Positions 45,131 to 54,445 of a DNA stretch of 64,000 bases are shown here, piece by piece; positions within the stretch are counted from its first letter, which is position 1, and each line of letters begins with the position of its first letter. Location of the stretch: contig USGP01000001.1 of the NCBI GenBank assembly GCA_900554315.1, positions 1-64,000 of the forward strand. Direction: 5' to 3'. The notes beneath the pieces were generated by a model, which ran no database searches, was not told where the DNA came from, and worked only from the letters and a program-made list of their open reading frames with translations. The stretch is from an uncultured Mycoplasmatota bacterium (lineage in GTDB: Bacteria > Bacillota_I > Bacilli_A > RF39 > UBA660). A program made the translations under genes and the position numbers.

Positions 45131-47167
45131 TTATTCAGTTGGAACAGACTGTCCAGTATTATCATCAGTTGGTGGTGTAGGTTCAATAGTAGGATCTTTT
45201 GGAGGATCAGTGGAAGGAGTTTTATCATCATCTGGAGGGGTAACGTCAGGTTCCTCATCCTTAGGAACAGTTGCTTCTGTATCGTTGTTTTCTGTTGGTT
45301 GCTGTTCTTCTTCCTCTTCCTCTTCCTCATCTTTAGTATTACCACCAAGAGTTAATGTCACACTTCCACGAATTTTGTCGATTCTTTTGCCGGCAGGATA
45401 CTCTTGATCAATAACATATCCATCTCCACCAACAAAAGTAACTGAAATACCTAAACGTCTAGCCGTTGCTCTAGCTTGTTCTTGACTATCACCAGTAAAG
45501 TCAGGAAGTAGAGCATAAGTATCAGTTGCTTTATAAGGACCATAACCAATAACTTCTTTTTCATATGGTTCATTAATTGAGAAGCTAAATTTCTTAATAG
45601 GTTTATGATCAGCAAGTTCAAGGTTCTCTTTCATGGCACGAATAATATCTTTTTTGCTTTGTTCATTAGGAACATAATTATATAATACCATTCTCATTCT
45701 CTCATCATAAATCATTTCACCAGTACCTTGTAAATATAATTGTTGAATATTAATAATATTAGAATCATCAGCAGAAGCACTACGTTTTAAAATATCTTTT
45801 AATATATTATAGAATGATAAAATTTGTTTTGTTGTAAGGTTAGTATCTAAACTATTAGAAACAGTATTTAAAATATCCATAAAACTAGACACTTTCGTAA
45901 TGCCTTTCATTTTATCAAGTAAAGCCATAACAATTTCTTGTTGATGTTGGCCACGTCCAAAATCACCATTTGCAAGTTGTTTTCTATTTCTTGCATATAC
46001 CAAAGCTTGTTCACCATTTAATGTCTGTGGTCCAGGGTTAATACATACTTCTCCACCACGAGAAGAATCATCAGTACATAATGTTTGACTTGCGTCTACA
46101 TTAACATCGACACCACCAACTGCATCAACTAATTTAACTAAACCTTTAAAGTTGATTTTTGCGTAGTAATCAATATTGATACCAAAATATTCTTCAATAG
46201 TATTCATCATACAATCTGTTCCGTATCCTGCAGCATGAGTAATTTTATTTTCAGCTTTATCACTCCAACAAGCAATAGGAACATAACTATCTCTAGGAAT
46301 AGAAAGCATAGTAGCATTTAAAGTTTTAGGATTAAATGTAATTAAAATTAATGTATCACCATTCGCAATCGCATTTTTTTCCAATACTTCGTCAGTAGAA
46401 TCAATTCCCATTAATAAAATAGTAAAAGGTTCCTCCAATGACTTACCACTAGAAGCTAATTCTTGATCAGAAGTATCAGCTTTCTTCATTTTTTTATCTT
46501 TAGAAAGAATAATTCTTGTATCTGTTTTAACATCCTCATAACCAGTGATACCAGAAAACATATCTACATAGTTATCAGTAATAAATATGGCATCTACTTC
46601 ACCAGCATATAAATCTACTAGCATAGTAGAGTAATCATCATATTTCTTTAATTCATTATCATCATCTAAATTATTCTCCTTAATTATTTCTTGTGGAATA
46701 ATATATCCATCAGGAGAATCTTTATCCTTTAAAATACCAATTGTATAATCTTTAACATCATCGACATCTTTTGCAGCATTGTCACTCATTACTACTAAAT
46801 CAGAAGTATAAGTAACATATCCTTTATTAATATTATCAAGTCTACCATATACATAAGCAATAACTAAACCTACTGCAAAGCAAACTAGAGAATATATAAT
46901 CATAAAACTAATAAGTCCAATACGTTTCTTATGCTTCTTCTTTCTCTTTTTAGAAGCAACTCGAACTTTTATATATAAAACTACATCAATTAGAATTAAA
47001 ATTCCTATAATGATGTATCGAATTACAGTTTCAATCGAGCTAAGTAAAAATATCTCATAAATAGCAAAAGCACTTGTCAGTACTGCTATCACTAAGAATA
47101 TAGATAATATAATTTTTAATTTAGGTTTCTTTTCCATTGTTTCGTTTTCTGTATCTCTTTTTGCCAT
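45131..47167 (-). CDS. LytR-CpsA-Psr protein with extra binding-like and PASTA domains
   Basis: A 678-aa membrane protein. Three membrane segments (about 18-40, 45-66, 83-107) are followed by an external region like half a solute-binding domain (115-240). An LCP domain follows (about 247-425; LLMGIDSTD, SIPRDSYV, GGVDVNVD, NGEQALVYARNR). A PASTA-like repeat (about 570-630) precedes an acidic Glu run and a Pro/Thr/Asp tail. LCP enzymes attach teichoic acids or polysaccharides to peptidoglycan. The PASTA repeat could bind muropeptides and place the enzyme at wall synthesis. GGAGGTAATT lies before the ATG and a TTGATA-17-TATAAT promoter is upstream. Confidence 0.87.
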   Translation of the reverse strand: MAKRDTENETMEKKPKLKIILSIFLVIAVLTSAFAIYEIFLLSSIETVIRYIIIGILILIDVVLYIKVRVASKKRKKKHKKRIGLISFMIIYSLVCFAVGLVIAYVYGRLDNINKGYVTYTSDLVVMSDNAAKDVDDVKDYTIGILKDKDSPDGYIIPQEIIKENNLDDDNELKKYDDYSTMLVDLYAGEVDAIFITDNYVDMFSGITGYEDVKTDTRIILSKDKKMKKADTSDQELASSGKSLEEPFTILLMGIDSTDEVLEKNAIANGDTLILITFNPKTLNATMLSIPRDSYVPIACWSDKAENKITHAAGYGTDCMMNTIEEYFGINIDYYAKINFKGLVKLVDAVGGVDVNVDASQTLCTDDSSRGGEVCINPGPQTLNGEQALVYARNRKQLANGDFGRGQHQQEIVMALLDKMKGITKVSSFMDILNTVSNSLDTNLTTKQILSFYNILKDILKRSASADDSNIINIQQLYLQGTGEMIYDERMRMVLYNYVPNEQSKKDIIRAMKENLELADHKPIKKFSFSINEPYEKEVIGYGPYKATDTYALLPDFTGDSQEQARATARRLGISVTFVGGDGYVIDQEYPAGKRIDKIRGSVTLTLGGNTKDEEEEEEEEQQPTENNDTEATVPKDEEPDVTPPDDDKTPSTDPPKDPTIEPTPPTDDNTGQSVPTE

Positions 47168-47205
47168 AATTACCTCCGAATAAATCTTATCATCTAGCTT
47201 TTATT

Positions 47206-47234
47206 ATTATATCTAAAAAAGCAAACTTTATCAA
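47206..47234 (-). promoter_or_regulatory. Promoter of the LCP gene (minus strand)
   Basis: Minus-strand TTGATA (47234-47229), spacer 17, TATAAT (47211-47206), about 40 bases from the start codon. Confidence 0.72.
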
Positions 47235-47256
47235 CCCATACCAAAGAATTATAGAA

Positions 47257-47340
47257 GAAAAAAATAAGATTGTAAAAAAGTGTAAAAAATGTAGAAAAAG
47301 CAAAAAAAGCAAAAGAGTGCAGTCTTAGATATTGTATAAT
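47257..47340 (+). promoter_or_regulatory. Phased A-tracts and promoter of the glucosaminidase gene
   Basis: A-tracts centred near 276, 286, 297 and 305 in 47270-47310 are spaced about 8-10.5 bases apart, so the DNA should be bent. TATAAT follows at 47335-47340, and the ATG is at 47371. The 203-bp region separates this gene from the divergent LCP gene. Confidence 0.55.
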
Positions 47341-47370
47341 ATAATTGATAGACTATAAGGAGGGGATGAT

Positions 47371-50300
47371 ATGAAAAAGCTTTGGTTATTAACCAGTATA
47401 TTAATTGGTTGTTTTTTATTCTATCCAAAAGATACTTTAGCATTCTCTTCTAGTAATTATCAATATAAAAGTCTATGTGGAAATTATGAAGTAGCAGGTA
47501 TGCATTCAGATGGTGAAATTGATCCAGTTGCTTGCCTAAATACATTTGAAGAAGCACAAGCATGGATGAAAAATAATGGTGCTGATGATTTAGTAGTATT
47601 TGGAAAAGTGTCAGGAAAAACTAAGATATTAGATGCTAATGTTGCTTTAGTAGATTTAAGTGTAAATCCTGAAACGTTAACTTACTTTTATACAGATAAA
47701 GAAAAAACTTCATCTTATACTTATATGGATACCGGTTCTCTTTATGGAGGGGTAGATGGAGCTTTAATTGATGCAAGCTATTCGAATGCTCATGGTAGAT
47801 TTATGATAAAAGTAAAGATTGGAAATTTTACTGGATGGATATTGGATAGTACTTATGAAATAGTTCCAATTACCTGGGTAAAATCATCAAGTAGTTATAC
47901 TGTAACAAACGAAGATATTAAACACAATTATGTAAATAAAATTCAAGAAACGTATAATGGCAGTCGTGGTAGTGTAATAGGACCAAAACCAGATATGCTA
48001 TCTCCAGGAACTTATTACAGTTACGATGGAAAATACTTTTATAAAGATAGAAAAACCATGATTAAAGATTATAAAAATGGTAATTACAATAATGCAGTCA
48101 ACAAAAATAATGAATATTATAACTATTATATGTATTTGTCTAACCACACAAGAACAAGTTATTCTAGTCAAAATATAGACGAATATATTAGAAACAATAT
48201 GGGAATTAGTATGGATGCTTATGGGAATAAAGCAGAAAGTGGAGCATCTAGATTATATGGAAAAGGAATCTTCTATTACTATGCCCAAGAAAAATATGGA
48301 GTAAACGCCTTATTATCATTAAGTTTAAGTAGAAATGAAAGTGGTAATGGAACTAGTAATTTAGCAGTTAATAAAAATAACGGATTTGGTCTAAATGCTG
48401 TAGACAGTAATCCTTATGGATCAGCAAGCCAATATGTAACATATGCTCATAGTATTTTAGGATATGCATCAGACTGGATTACTTATGGATATGCCCATCC
48501 AAGAGATTGGAGATATTTTGGTCCACAATTTGGTGATAAATGGATAGGTATGAATGTAAAATATGCATCAGATACTTATTGGTCAGAAAAAATGGCTTCT
48601 CACTATTATGCTTTTGATAAAGCCAAAGGTTTACAAGATTATAACTATTATCAATTGGGTGTAATGACAAAAGGAGCAGTATGGGCAAGAAGCAATGCCA
48701 AAAATTCAGCAAAAGGAGTATACCAATATCCAGAAGCTGAAGATGGAGTTGTAATTGTTGGAGAAAAACAAGGTGACAGTGTAGAAGGAAATACAACATG
48801 GTATGAAGTAGTCAGTGATTTAAATATTGACAATAATTATAATGAAATTACATCTGGAGATTATAACTGGAATAAAACAGTATATGTTCCGGCTGCCTAT
48901 GTAAAAAAGATTAATAAAGGAAAGAATGGATATATTTCACCAAATAATGTAACACAGTATCAAGATAGAGATTATGAATATGACTTATATGCAGAAGGTA
49001 CCAGTTATAAACCAAGAGTTGGAAAAAGTACCAAAGATACAGATTTCTATTATGATTCTTCATTAACTGCCAAAAAGAATCAAAAGTTAGTAAACAATCG
49101 TTATGTTATGGTATATGCTGCAGCTAAAAATAAAGATGGAGTTGTAACATCTTATTTAGTTACATCTGATTATAAATATGACCAAAAACACTGGGTATCA
49201 GCAGACAGCATTAATTTAGTAACAAGTGATTATGGTAAATTTTCAGTTACCGCCAGTGGTAACCAATACACCTGGGTAAATAGCGTACCAGAAGATACCA
49301 AAGCAACCCTAATTAGTGGTCATTATACGAACTCTTATGCACCAATATTAGAAGAAAAAACAGTAAATGGACAAAAATGGTATAAAGTACCAGTCGATAT
49401 CAGTGGAAATACTAATGAATTTGGTTGGACACTAGCATCTGCACCAAACGTTTATGTAGAAAAAATGAATATTAAAGCAGATAATACTGCACCAGTAATC
49501 ATTGCTAGTGATAAACAGATTGTACAAGGTACAAAATTTGATTATAAAAAAGATGTAACTGCAACAGATACAGAAGATGGTAATTTAACAAATAAAATTG
49601 TAGTAGAAAAAGAAACAGTAGATATAGATAAAGTTGGAGAATATCAAGTAACCTATAAAGTAACGGACAATAATAACGTAACTACAACGAAAACAATTAC
49701 AGTAACCGTTACAGAAAATAAAAAACCAGTAATTAATGCCGAAGATAAAGAAGTAATACAATACCGTGAACTAGATGAATTAAAAGATGTAACAGCAACG
49801 GATGAAGAAGATGGAGAAATCAAGGTAAAAGTAAAAGAATCAACTGTTAAATTAGAGGAACCTGGCATATATGAAATTACTTATGAAGCTACGGATACCT
49901 ATAATCAAACTACTACAGAAACGATTAAAGTAACAGTAATAAAAGATGAAGCTCCAGTAATTGATGCCGAAGATAAGACAATAACACAGGGAACAAAATT
50001 TGACCCTCTTGAAGATGTAACTGCAACAGATAAAGAAGAAGGGGAAATCAAAAAGATTGAAGTTGTCAAAAATGAAGTAAAAGAAAATAAAACTGGTAAA
50101 TATGAAGTTACTTATAAAGTAGTAGATAGTTATAAAAATGAAACAACAAAAACAATTACCGTAACAGTTGTAGAAAATCAAAAACCAGTAATCAATGTCG
50201 AAGACAAAACAATTTATTTAAATGAAAAATTTGATCCATTAGATGGAGTAACAGCAGAAGACCCAGAGGATGGAAAGATAAAGGATATTGAAGTAACAAC

Positions 50301-51351
50301 GAATGAAGTAAATACTGAAGAGGTTGGAACTTATAAAGTGGTTTATAAAGTAGAAGATTCTTACGGAAATGTTGTTGAAAAAGAAATCACAGTAACAGTA
50401 AAAGAAAAGAAATTAGAAGAAAAAGATGGAACATTTTATTTTCATTATTTAAAAGAGTCCAATAATAAGTTATTAATGCAAGGATATCAAACGATAACAG
50501 GAATTGATAATAATCTAGATACAGAAATAAATTATAAAGTAATCCTTGAAAATATAGATACTGGAGAGACAACAGAAGTACCTGCAACAAGAATCATCAA
50601 AAAGGAAGATATTCCTAAAGCTGTTTATAGTCCTGATGGAAAAGATTATACATATTCTTGGTTTAATGCAGAAATAAACATAAACAATATTGAAAATGGA
50701 AATTACAAAATGTATATGGAAGCATCAACGAATGAATATTATTCTAAATCAGTTATAAATAATAAAACATATAATGAGCAGGCTACAAAAGTAGAAGGAA
50801 ATAAACATTCTGCAATTATAAGCAATAATTTTAGTAGTCAGACAAGTTTTGTAGAATTAAAGGTTAGAGATGAATTACTAGCAAATAAAAATAGCTCATA
50901 TATTTACAACCAATATGATAAATATATAGAGTTTAATTTTACAGAAGATAATAAACTACATTTAAGAGGAAATAGTTATTCTTACGGAGCTGATTTATCT
51001 AAAAATCAAAAAGTTACAAGAAAGATTCTGTTTGAAAATGTTGATAATTATAAATTATATACTAAGAATTTAGGAACTATTACAGATGGAAATTATACTG
51101 TGGTATTACCAGTAAATGATAACTTAGATAAATCACAAGCCTGGTATGATAATGACATTGATATGTCTGATATTGAAAAAGGTAGATATGTAATTTATAT
51201 TACAACTACATCTAATATAACAGATATAGCTGAAATGACAGAAAAATTAGGCAGAAGCTTAGAAAATGTAAAAACTACAATAAATGGTAAGAACTATCAT
51301 TTTACAATTAACAAAACCCGTGGAAACAGAATAGAGATGATAGTGGAATAA
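47371..51351 (+). CDS. Large secreted glucosaminidase with SH3-like and Ig-like (DUF5011) repeats
   Basis: A 1326-aa exported protein with a signal peptide (about 1-24). An N-terminal SH3-like region (about 30-200) is followed by a glucosaminidase-type hydrolase domain (about 250-430) with catalytic E323 in LSRNESGNG. More SH3-like segments run to about 700, then four Ig-like DUF5011/cry22-type repeats of about 77 residues (708-1010), and a C-terminal region of unknown fold. No LPXTG motif or lipobox is seen. It probably cleaves glycan strands during growth or separation. GGAGGGG lies before the ATG. Confidence 0.88.
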   Translation: MKKLWLLTSILIGCFLFYPKDTLAFSSSNYQYKSLCGNYEVAGMHSDGEIDPVACLNTFEEAQAWMKNNGADDLVVFGKVSGKTKILDANVALVDLSVNPETLTYFYTDKEKTSSYTYMDTGSLYGGVDGALIDASYSNAHGRFMIKVKIGNFTGWILDSTYEIVPITWVKSSSSYTVTNEDIKHNYVNKIQETYNGSRGSVIGPKPDMLSPGTYYSYDGKYFYKDRKTMIKDYKNGNYNNAVNKNNEYYNYYMYLSNHTRTSYSSQNIDEYIRNNMGISMDAYGNKAESGASRLYGKGIFYYYAQEKYGVNALLSLSLSRNESGNGTSNLAVNKNNGFGLNAVDSNPYGSASQYVTYAHSILGYASDWITYGYAHPRDWRYFGPQFGDKWIGMNVKYASDTYWSEKMASHYYAFDKAKGLQDYNYYQLGVMTKGAVWARSNAKNSAKGVYQYPEAEDGVVIVGEKQGDSVEGNTTWYEVVSDLNIDNNYNEITSGDYNWNKTVYVPAAYVKKINKGKNGYISPNNVTQYQDRDYEYDLYAEGTSYKPRVGKSTKDTDFYYDSSLTAKKNQKLVNNRYVMVYAAAKNKDGVVTSYLVTSDYKYDQKHWVSADSINLVTSDYGKFSVTASGNQYTWVNSVPEDTKATLISGHYTNSYAPILEEKTVNGQKWYKVPVDISGNTNEFGWTLASAPNVYVEKMNIKADNTAPVIIASDKQIVQGTKFDYKKDVTATDTEDGNLTNKIVVEKETVDIDKVGEYQVTYKVTDNNNVTTTKTITVTVTENKKPVINAEDKEVIQYRELDELKDVTATDEEDGEIKVKVKESTVKLEEPGIYEITYEATDTYNQTTTETIKVTVIKDEAPVIDAEDKTITQGTKFDPLEDVTATDKEEGEIKKIEVVKNEVKENKTGKYEVTYKVVDSYKNETTKTITVTVVENQKPVINVEDKTIYLNEKFDPLDGVTAEDPEDGKIKDIEVTTNEVNTEEVGTYKVVYKVEDSYGNVVEKEITVTVKEKKLEEKDGTFYFHYLKESNNKLLMQGYQTITGIDNNLDTEINYKVILENIDTGETTEVPATRIIKKEDIPKAVYSPDGKDYTYSWFNAEININNIENGNYKMYMEASTNEYYSKSVINNKTYNEQATKVEGNKHSAIISNNFSSQTSFVELKVRDELLANKNSSYIYNQYDKYIEFNFTEDNKLHLRGNSYSYGADLSKNQKVTRKILFENVDNYKLYTKNLGTITDGNYTVVLPVNDNLDKSQAWYDNDIDMSDIEKGRYVIYITTTSNITDIAEMTEKLGRSLENVKTTINGKNYHFTINKTRGNRIEMIVE
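49480..50405 (+). repeat. Four tandem Ig-like repeats coding for about 76-78 residues each
   Basis: The repeated start PVI-x-A/V-x-D-K at CCAGTA positions 49492, 49726, 49954 and 50185 gives periods of 234, 228 and 231 bases. Each repeat has D-VTATD-E-G and ends KTITVTV-like. Copies are diverged, so no recent expansion. Confidence 0.9.
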
Positions 51352-51378
51352 AAAGTCAGATAAAATTCTGACTTTTTT
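51350..51378 (+). terminator. Terminator after glucosaminidase gene
   Basis: AAAAAGTCAGA-TAAAAT-TCTGACTTTTT; perfect 11-bp stem, includes the stop codon, then TT. Confidence 0.9.
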
Positions 51379-51439
51379 TATGGAACAAACCTCTTTTTTT
51401 CGTATATAAAAAAATAAATACTAAGAAAGAGGTGTAAGC

Positions 51440-52270
51440 ATTAAAACCATATACGTACAAAAAGTTTATATTAAAGTAGTAAAAATGAATAATAAAGAGT
51501 ATATATCCTTAACGGATATTGCTAAAAAAGTAAATAGCACATCTCCAGCAGATATAATAAAAAATTGGTTAAGAAACAAAAATACAATATCTTTTTTAGG
51601 ACTATGGGAAAAGTTGCATAACCCTAATTTTAACCTAGTCGAATTCGACCAGATTAAAAATTTAGCAGGCTACCATTATTTTACCTTGTCCCCTAAAAAA
51701 TGGATAACAGCAGTCAATGCCATAGGAATGCTATCCAAATCTGGAAAGTATGATGGTGGAACCTATGCAATAAGTGATATAGCTTTTGAGTTTGCTAGTT
51801 GGATTAGTCCTGAGTTTAAATTATATTTAATAAAAGAGTTTGAAAGGTTAAAAAAGCAGGAATCTCAAAAGGAAATGATAACATGGGAATCTACACGTAT
51901 CTTAGCAAAAATTAATTATGTTATTCATACAGATGCGATTAAAAACAACTTAATTCCAGAACTGACTTTTCAGCAACAAAACACAGTCTATAAGAATGAA
52001 GCGGATATTTTGAATGTTGCTGTATTTGGAATGACAGCTAGTGAATGGGAAAAGAGATATCCAGAGAAAGCCAAAAAGGGGAATATAAGAGATTATGCAA
52101 GTTTAATAGAATTAATAATATTAAGTAATTTAGAAGCAATGAACAGTTTATTAATAGAAAAAAATATTGTTGCTTCAAAACGCTTAGTTTTATTAAATAA
52201 AGCAGCAAAAAATCAGATGAATATACTAACAAAAGAAAAGCAAAAAAGATTAGAAGAGCAAAAAAAATAA
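51440..52270 (+). CDS. KilA-N domain protein, probable ATT start
   Basis: DNA-binding-type KilA-N domain protein as in phages. EYISLTDIAKK, NTISFLGLWEKLHNP, and GGTYAISDIAFEFASWISPEFKLYLIKEFERL follow the family order, with a charged helical C-terminal half. The first ATG is 51485 but has no ribosome binding site. The frame is open upstream, and ATT at 51440 lies 5 bases after AAAGAGGTG. It would add 15 residues (IKTIYVQKVYIKVVK) that match the usual beta-strand start of KilA-N proteins. A 276-aa product is therefore likely. No other phage gene is nearby, so it is a lone domesticated or remnant copy. Confidence 0.8.
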   Translation: MKTIYVQKVYIKVVKMNNKEYISLTDIAKKVNSTSPADIIKNWLRNKNTISFLGLWEKLHNPNFNLVEFDQIKNLAGYHYFTLSPKKWITAVNAIGMLSKSGKYDGGTYAISDIAFEFASWISPEFKLYLIKEFERLKKQESQKEMITWESTRILAKINYVIHTDAIKNNLIPELTFQQQNTVYKNEADILNVAVFGMTASEWEKRYPEKAKKGNIRDYASLIELIILSNLEAMNSLLIEKNIVASKRLVLLNKAAKNQMNILTKEKQKRLEEQKK

Positions 52271-52290
52271 GCAAGATTACTTGCTTATTT
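52261..52290. terminator. Shared bidirectional terminator
   Basis: AAATAAGCAAG-ATTA-CTTGCTTATTT (52265-52290) is a perfect 11-bp stem with A-run before and T-run after, serving the convergent KilA-N and PASTA genes. Confidence 0.9.
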
Positions 52291-52291
52291 T

Positions 52292-54313
52292 CTATTTAAC
52301 AATTGTAATGGTTATAGTATCACAAAAGTTTTTCCATTGTCCATCTACTGCATCACACACAGAACCAGAAGTAGTATCTCCGTTAGGACAAGAACTGACA
52401 AAATTAAAACTAAATTTATGATTAGGATTTAACTGAGAAATCATACTCTTTGTTTGAGAACCAGTATTTCCAGCTTGTATATTCAAGGCTGCACCTTTCG
52501 ATTTATCACAAGATGGTTTTTCGGGTACAGGATCGGGTTCTGGTTCTGGTGCTACTTCAGGTTTAGAAGTGTTATTAGAACTTCCAGAATTATGATTAGA
52601 AGAACTACTATTATTTGTTTTTTTATCATTTTCTTCACGAGCTTCTACTTTTTTACCGTTACTTATAGTAACAGTAATAGTAGTTCCATCACTAACTTTA
52701 CTACCAGCACTAATAGATTGTTTAATTACTGTATTCTTTGATTTATTACTATTTTGAGTAACAAAGTTATAATTCAATCCAACTTTTTCTAAGACCTCAA
52801 TTGCTTCTTTCTTTGTCATCCCAATCAAATCAGGAACTTTTCTTTCTTTTCCATCAGAAATAGTAACTATAATACTATCTCCATTTTTAATAGTTTCACC
52901 TTTTTTATAAGAATAAGAAATAACTTCACCTTGAGGAACATCTTCACTAAACTCATGTTTTTCTTCATAAGGAATATTATACTTATTAGCCCATTCTCTA
53001 AACTCATCAAAACTATCAAAATCTTTCATAACTAAACTACCTTTAGATATTGTAATCTTAATAGTAGTACCTTGTTCAATTTTCTTACCTTTATCATAAT
53101 TAACATCAATAACTTCATTTTCATCTACACTGTCATCATATTCATAAGAAAACTCTAATTTTAATTTGTTTTCAACAATCCAATTTGTAATTTCTACCAT
53201 ACTCATTTTCTTTAGATTAGGTACTTTAATACTTTTACCTTTACTAATAGAAAGTACAACTTTTTCATCATCATTATTAACTTTTGCCATAGCTCCAGCT
53301 TTTACACTCTGATTAGCAACATTACCACGTTCAATCTTTTTAGAAAATACTTTCTTTGTCTCATATTTAATACGATGTTGTTTTAACCAAAATGTTGCTT
53401 CAAATTCACTCATATCAGTTAAATCAACCATTTTGACATCATCATCACTAACTTCTTCTCCCAAGGAGAAAGTTAGTTTTAATTCATCGCTTCGTCTCAT
53501 CGTACCTGATTTGCTTTGATCCATAACAGTATATTGAGCATGATCAGATTCTTCAAATTCTATTTCTACGTTATTTAAATAATTATCTTCTACATATTGA
53601 ATAACTCTATCGCTATCCCATCCATCCATATCAGGAACGATAATCTCTTTATCTGGATTAGGACCTTCACTAATAGAAACTGTCAACTCATTAACATCTT
53701 TAATTTTTTTACCAGCATCTATATTTTGAGAAATGACAGAGTATTCTGGAACCATATCACTATATTCATAATCTTGATTTAAAGTCACTTTATTTTTTTC
53801 CGCCCAACGAACCACATCTGTCAAACTTTTACCAGTAAAGTCAGCAACTTGTCCAATTGCAGGAACGTGAATAATACCTAATGTAGTAAGTCCACCAAAT
53901 AAATTAAATAAAAGTAAGAAAAAACTTCCTAAAAAAATAGTACCTTTTTTTCTACTAGGACTAGTAACACATATCGCAATAAATAAAATAGAAAAGACCA
54001 CTAAAAGTAAACTACTAACTAATAATCCAAAAAAATTACTACTATTTTGACCATTCCATAAAGTAATACCAAAATAAGCTAAACTACTAAGAAGAGTTAA
54101 GAACAAAAAGAAATTTACAATAGGATGTCTTTTTACCTTACGAGGTTTTTCTTTTGTCAACTCTCTAGAAGAGAAGTCTTTAGGAATCTCTCTACTAATA
54201 GTATCTTCTACTTTTCTTTTTTTCTCAAAATTTTGATTCTTATTTTGATTATAATTACGACTGTGATAATTATTTTTATTATAATGATTAGAAGATTTCT
54301 TCTTCTGACTCAT
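52292..54313 (-). CDS. PASTA-repeat membrane protein without kinase domain
   Basis: A 673-aa membrane protein. A 60-residue basic, Asn/Lys-rich cytosolic N terminus is followed by three membrane segments (about 64-150). Several PASTA-like repeats follow (about 155-565; for example VPDMDGWDSDRVIQYV, VPDLIGMTKKEAIEVLEKVGL), then a Ser/Asn/Pro linker. The C-terminal domain has three paired-type cysteines and ends TITITIVK. PASTA repeats normally form the sensor part of Ser/Thr kinases such as PrkC; no kinase motif is present here. It could bind peptidoglycan as a scaffold. GAGGTGG lies before the ATG. Confidence 0.85.
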   Translation of the reverse strand: MSQKKKSSNHYNKNNYHSRNYNQNKNQNFEKKRKVEDTISREIPKDFSSRELTKEKPRKVKRHPIVNFFLFLTLLSSLAYFGITLWNGQNSSNFFGLLVSSLLLVVFSILFIAICVTSPSRKKGTIFLGSFFLLLFNLFGGLTTLGIIHVPAIGQVADFTGKSLTDVVRWAEKNKVTLNQDYEYSDMVPEYSVISQNIDAGKKIKDVNELTVSISEGPNPDKEIIVPDMDGWDSDRVIQYVEDNYLNNVEIEFEESDHAQYTVMDQSKSGTMRRSDELKLTFSLGEEVSDDDVKMVDLTDMSEFEATFWLKQHRIKYETKKVFSKKIERGNVANQSVKAGAMAKVNNDDEKVVLSISKGKSIKVPNLKKMSMVEITNWIVENKLKLEFSYEYDDSVDENEVIDVNYDKGKKIEQGTTIKITISKGSLVMKDFDSFDEFREWANKYNIPYEEKHEFSEDVPQGEVISYSYKKGETIKNGDSIIVTISDGKERKVPDLIGMTKKEAIEVLEKVGLNYNFVTQNSNKSKNTVIKQSISAGSKVSDGTTITVTISNGKKVEAREENDKKTNNSSSSNHNSGSSNNTSKPEVAPEPEPDPVPEKPSCDKSKGAALNIQAGNTGSQTKSMISQLNPNHKFSFNFVSSCPNGDTTSGSVCDAVDGQWKNFCDTITITIVK

Positions 54314-54341
54314 ATTACCACCTCATTATCTTTATATATAC

Positions 54342-54347
54342 ATTATA
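54342..54347 (-). promoter_or_regulatory. -10 element of the PASTA gene (minus strand)
   Basis: Minus-strand TATAAT, about 30 bases from the start codon; no clear -35. Confidence 0.5.
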
Positions 54348-54416
54348 TAATAAGGCCCAAAAAATAGAAATATTTTACGAATATTAGACTGTAAAGTATA
54401 CAAAAAAATAAAGGTA

Positions 54417-54425
54417 TGCTAAAAT
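54417..54425 (+). promoter_or_regulatory. Extended -10 promoter of the glycan cluster
   Basis: TGCTAAAAT lies 20 bases before the first gene of the cluster. The AT-rich sequence upstream is divergent from the PASTA promoter. Confidence 0.55.
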
Positions 54426-54445
54426 AAAATGGGAAAGGTGAAAAT

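Noticed and set aside
45092..45407. Plus-strand ORFs rich in Ser and Phe opposite the LCP tail
   Set aside because: They mirror the repetitive Glu/Pro/Thr codons of the minus-strand gene and lack start signals.
49480..50405. CRISPR-like or satellite repeat
   Set aside because: The 228-234 base periodicity is in frame and encodes diverged Ig-like domains.
51352..51500. Phage attachment site or prophage remnant near KilA-N
   Set aside because: No direct repeats, integrase or other phage genes on either side.
52454..54367. Plus-strand ORFs opposite the PASTA gene
   Set aside because: Antisense shadows with no SD or domain; the minus-strand frame has clear PASTA motifs.
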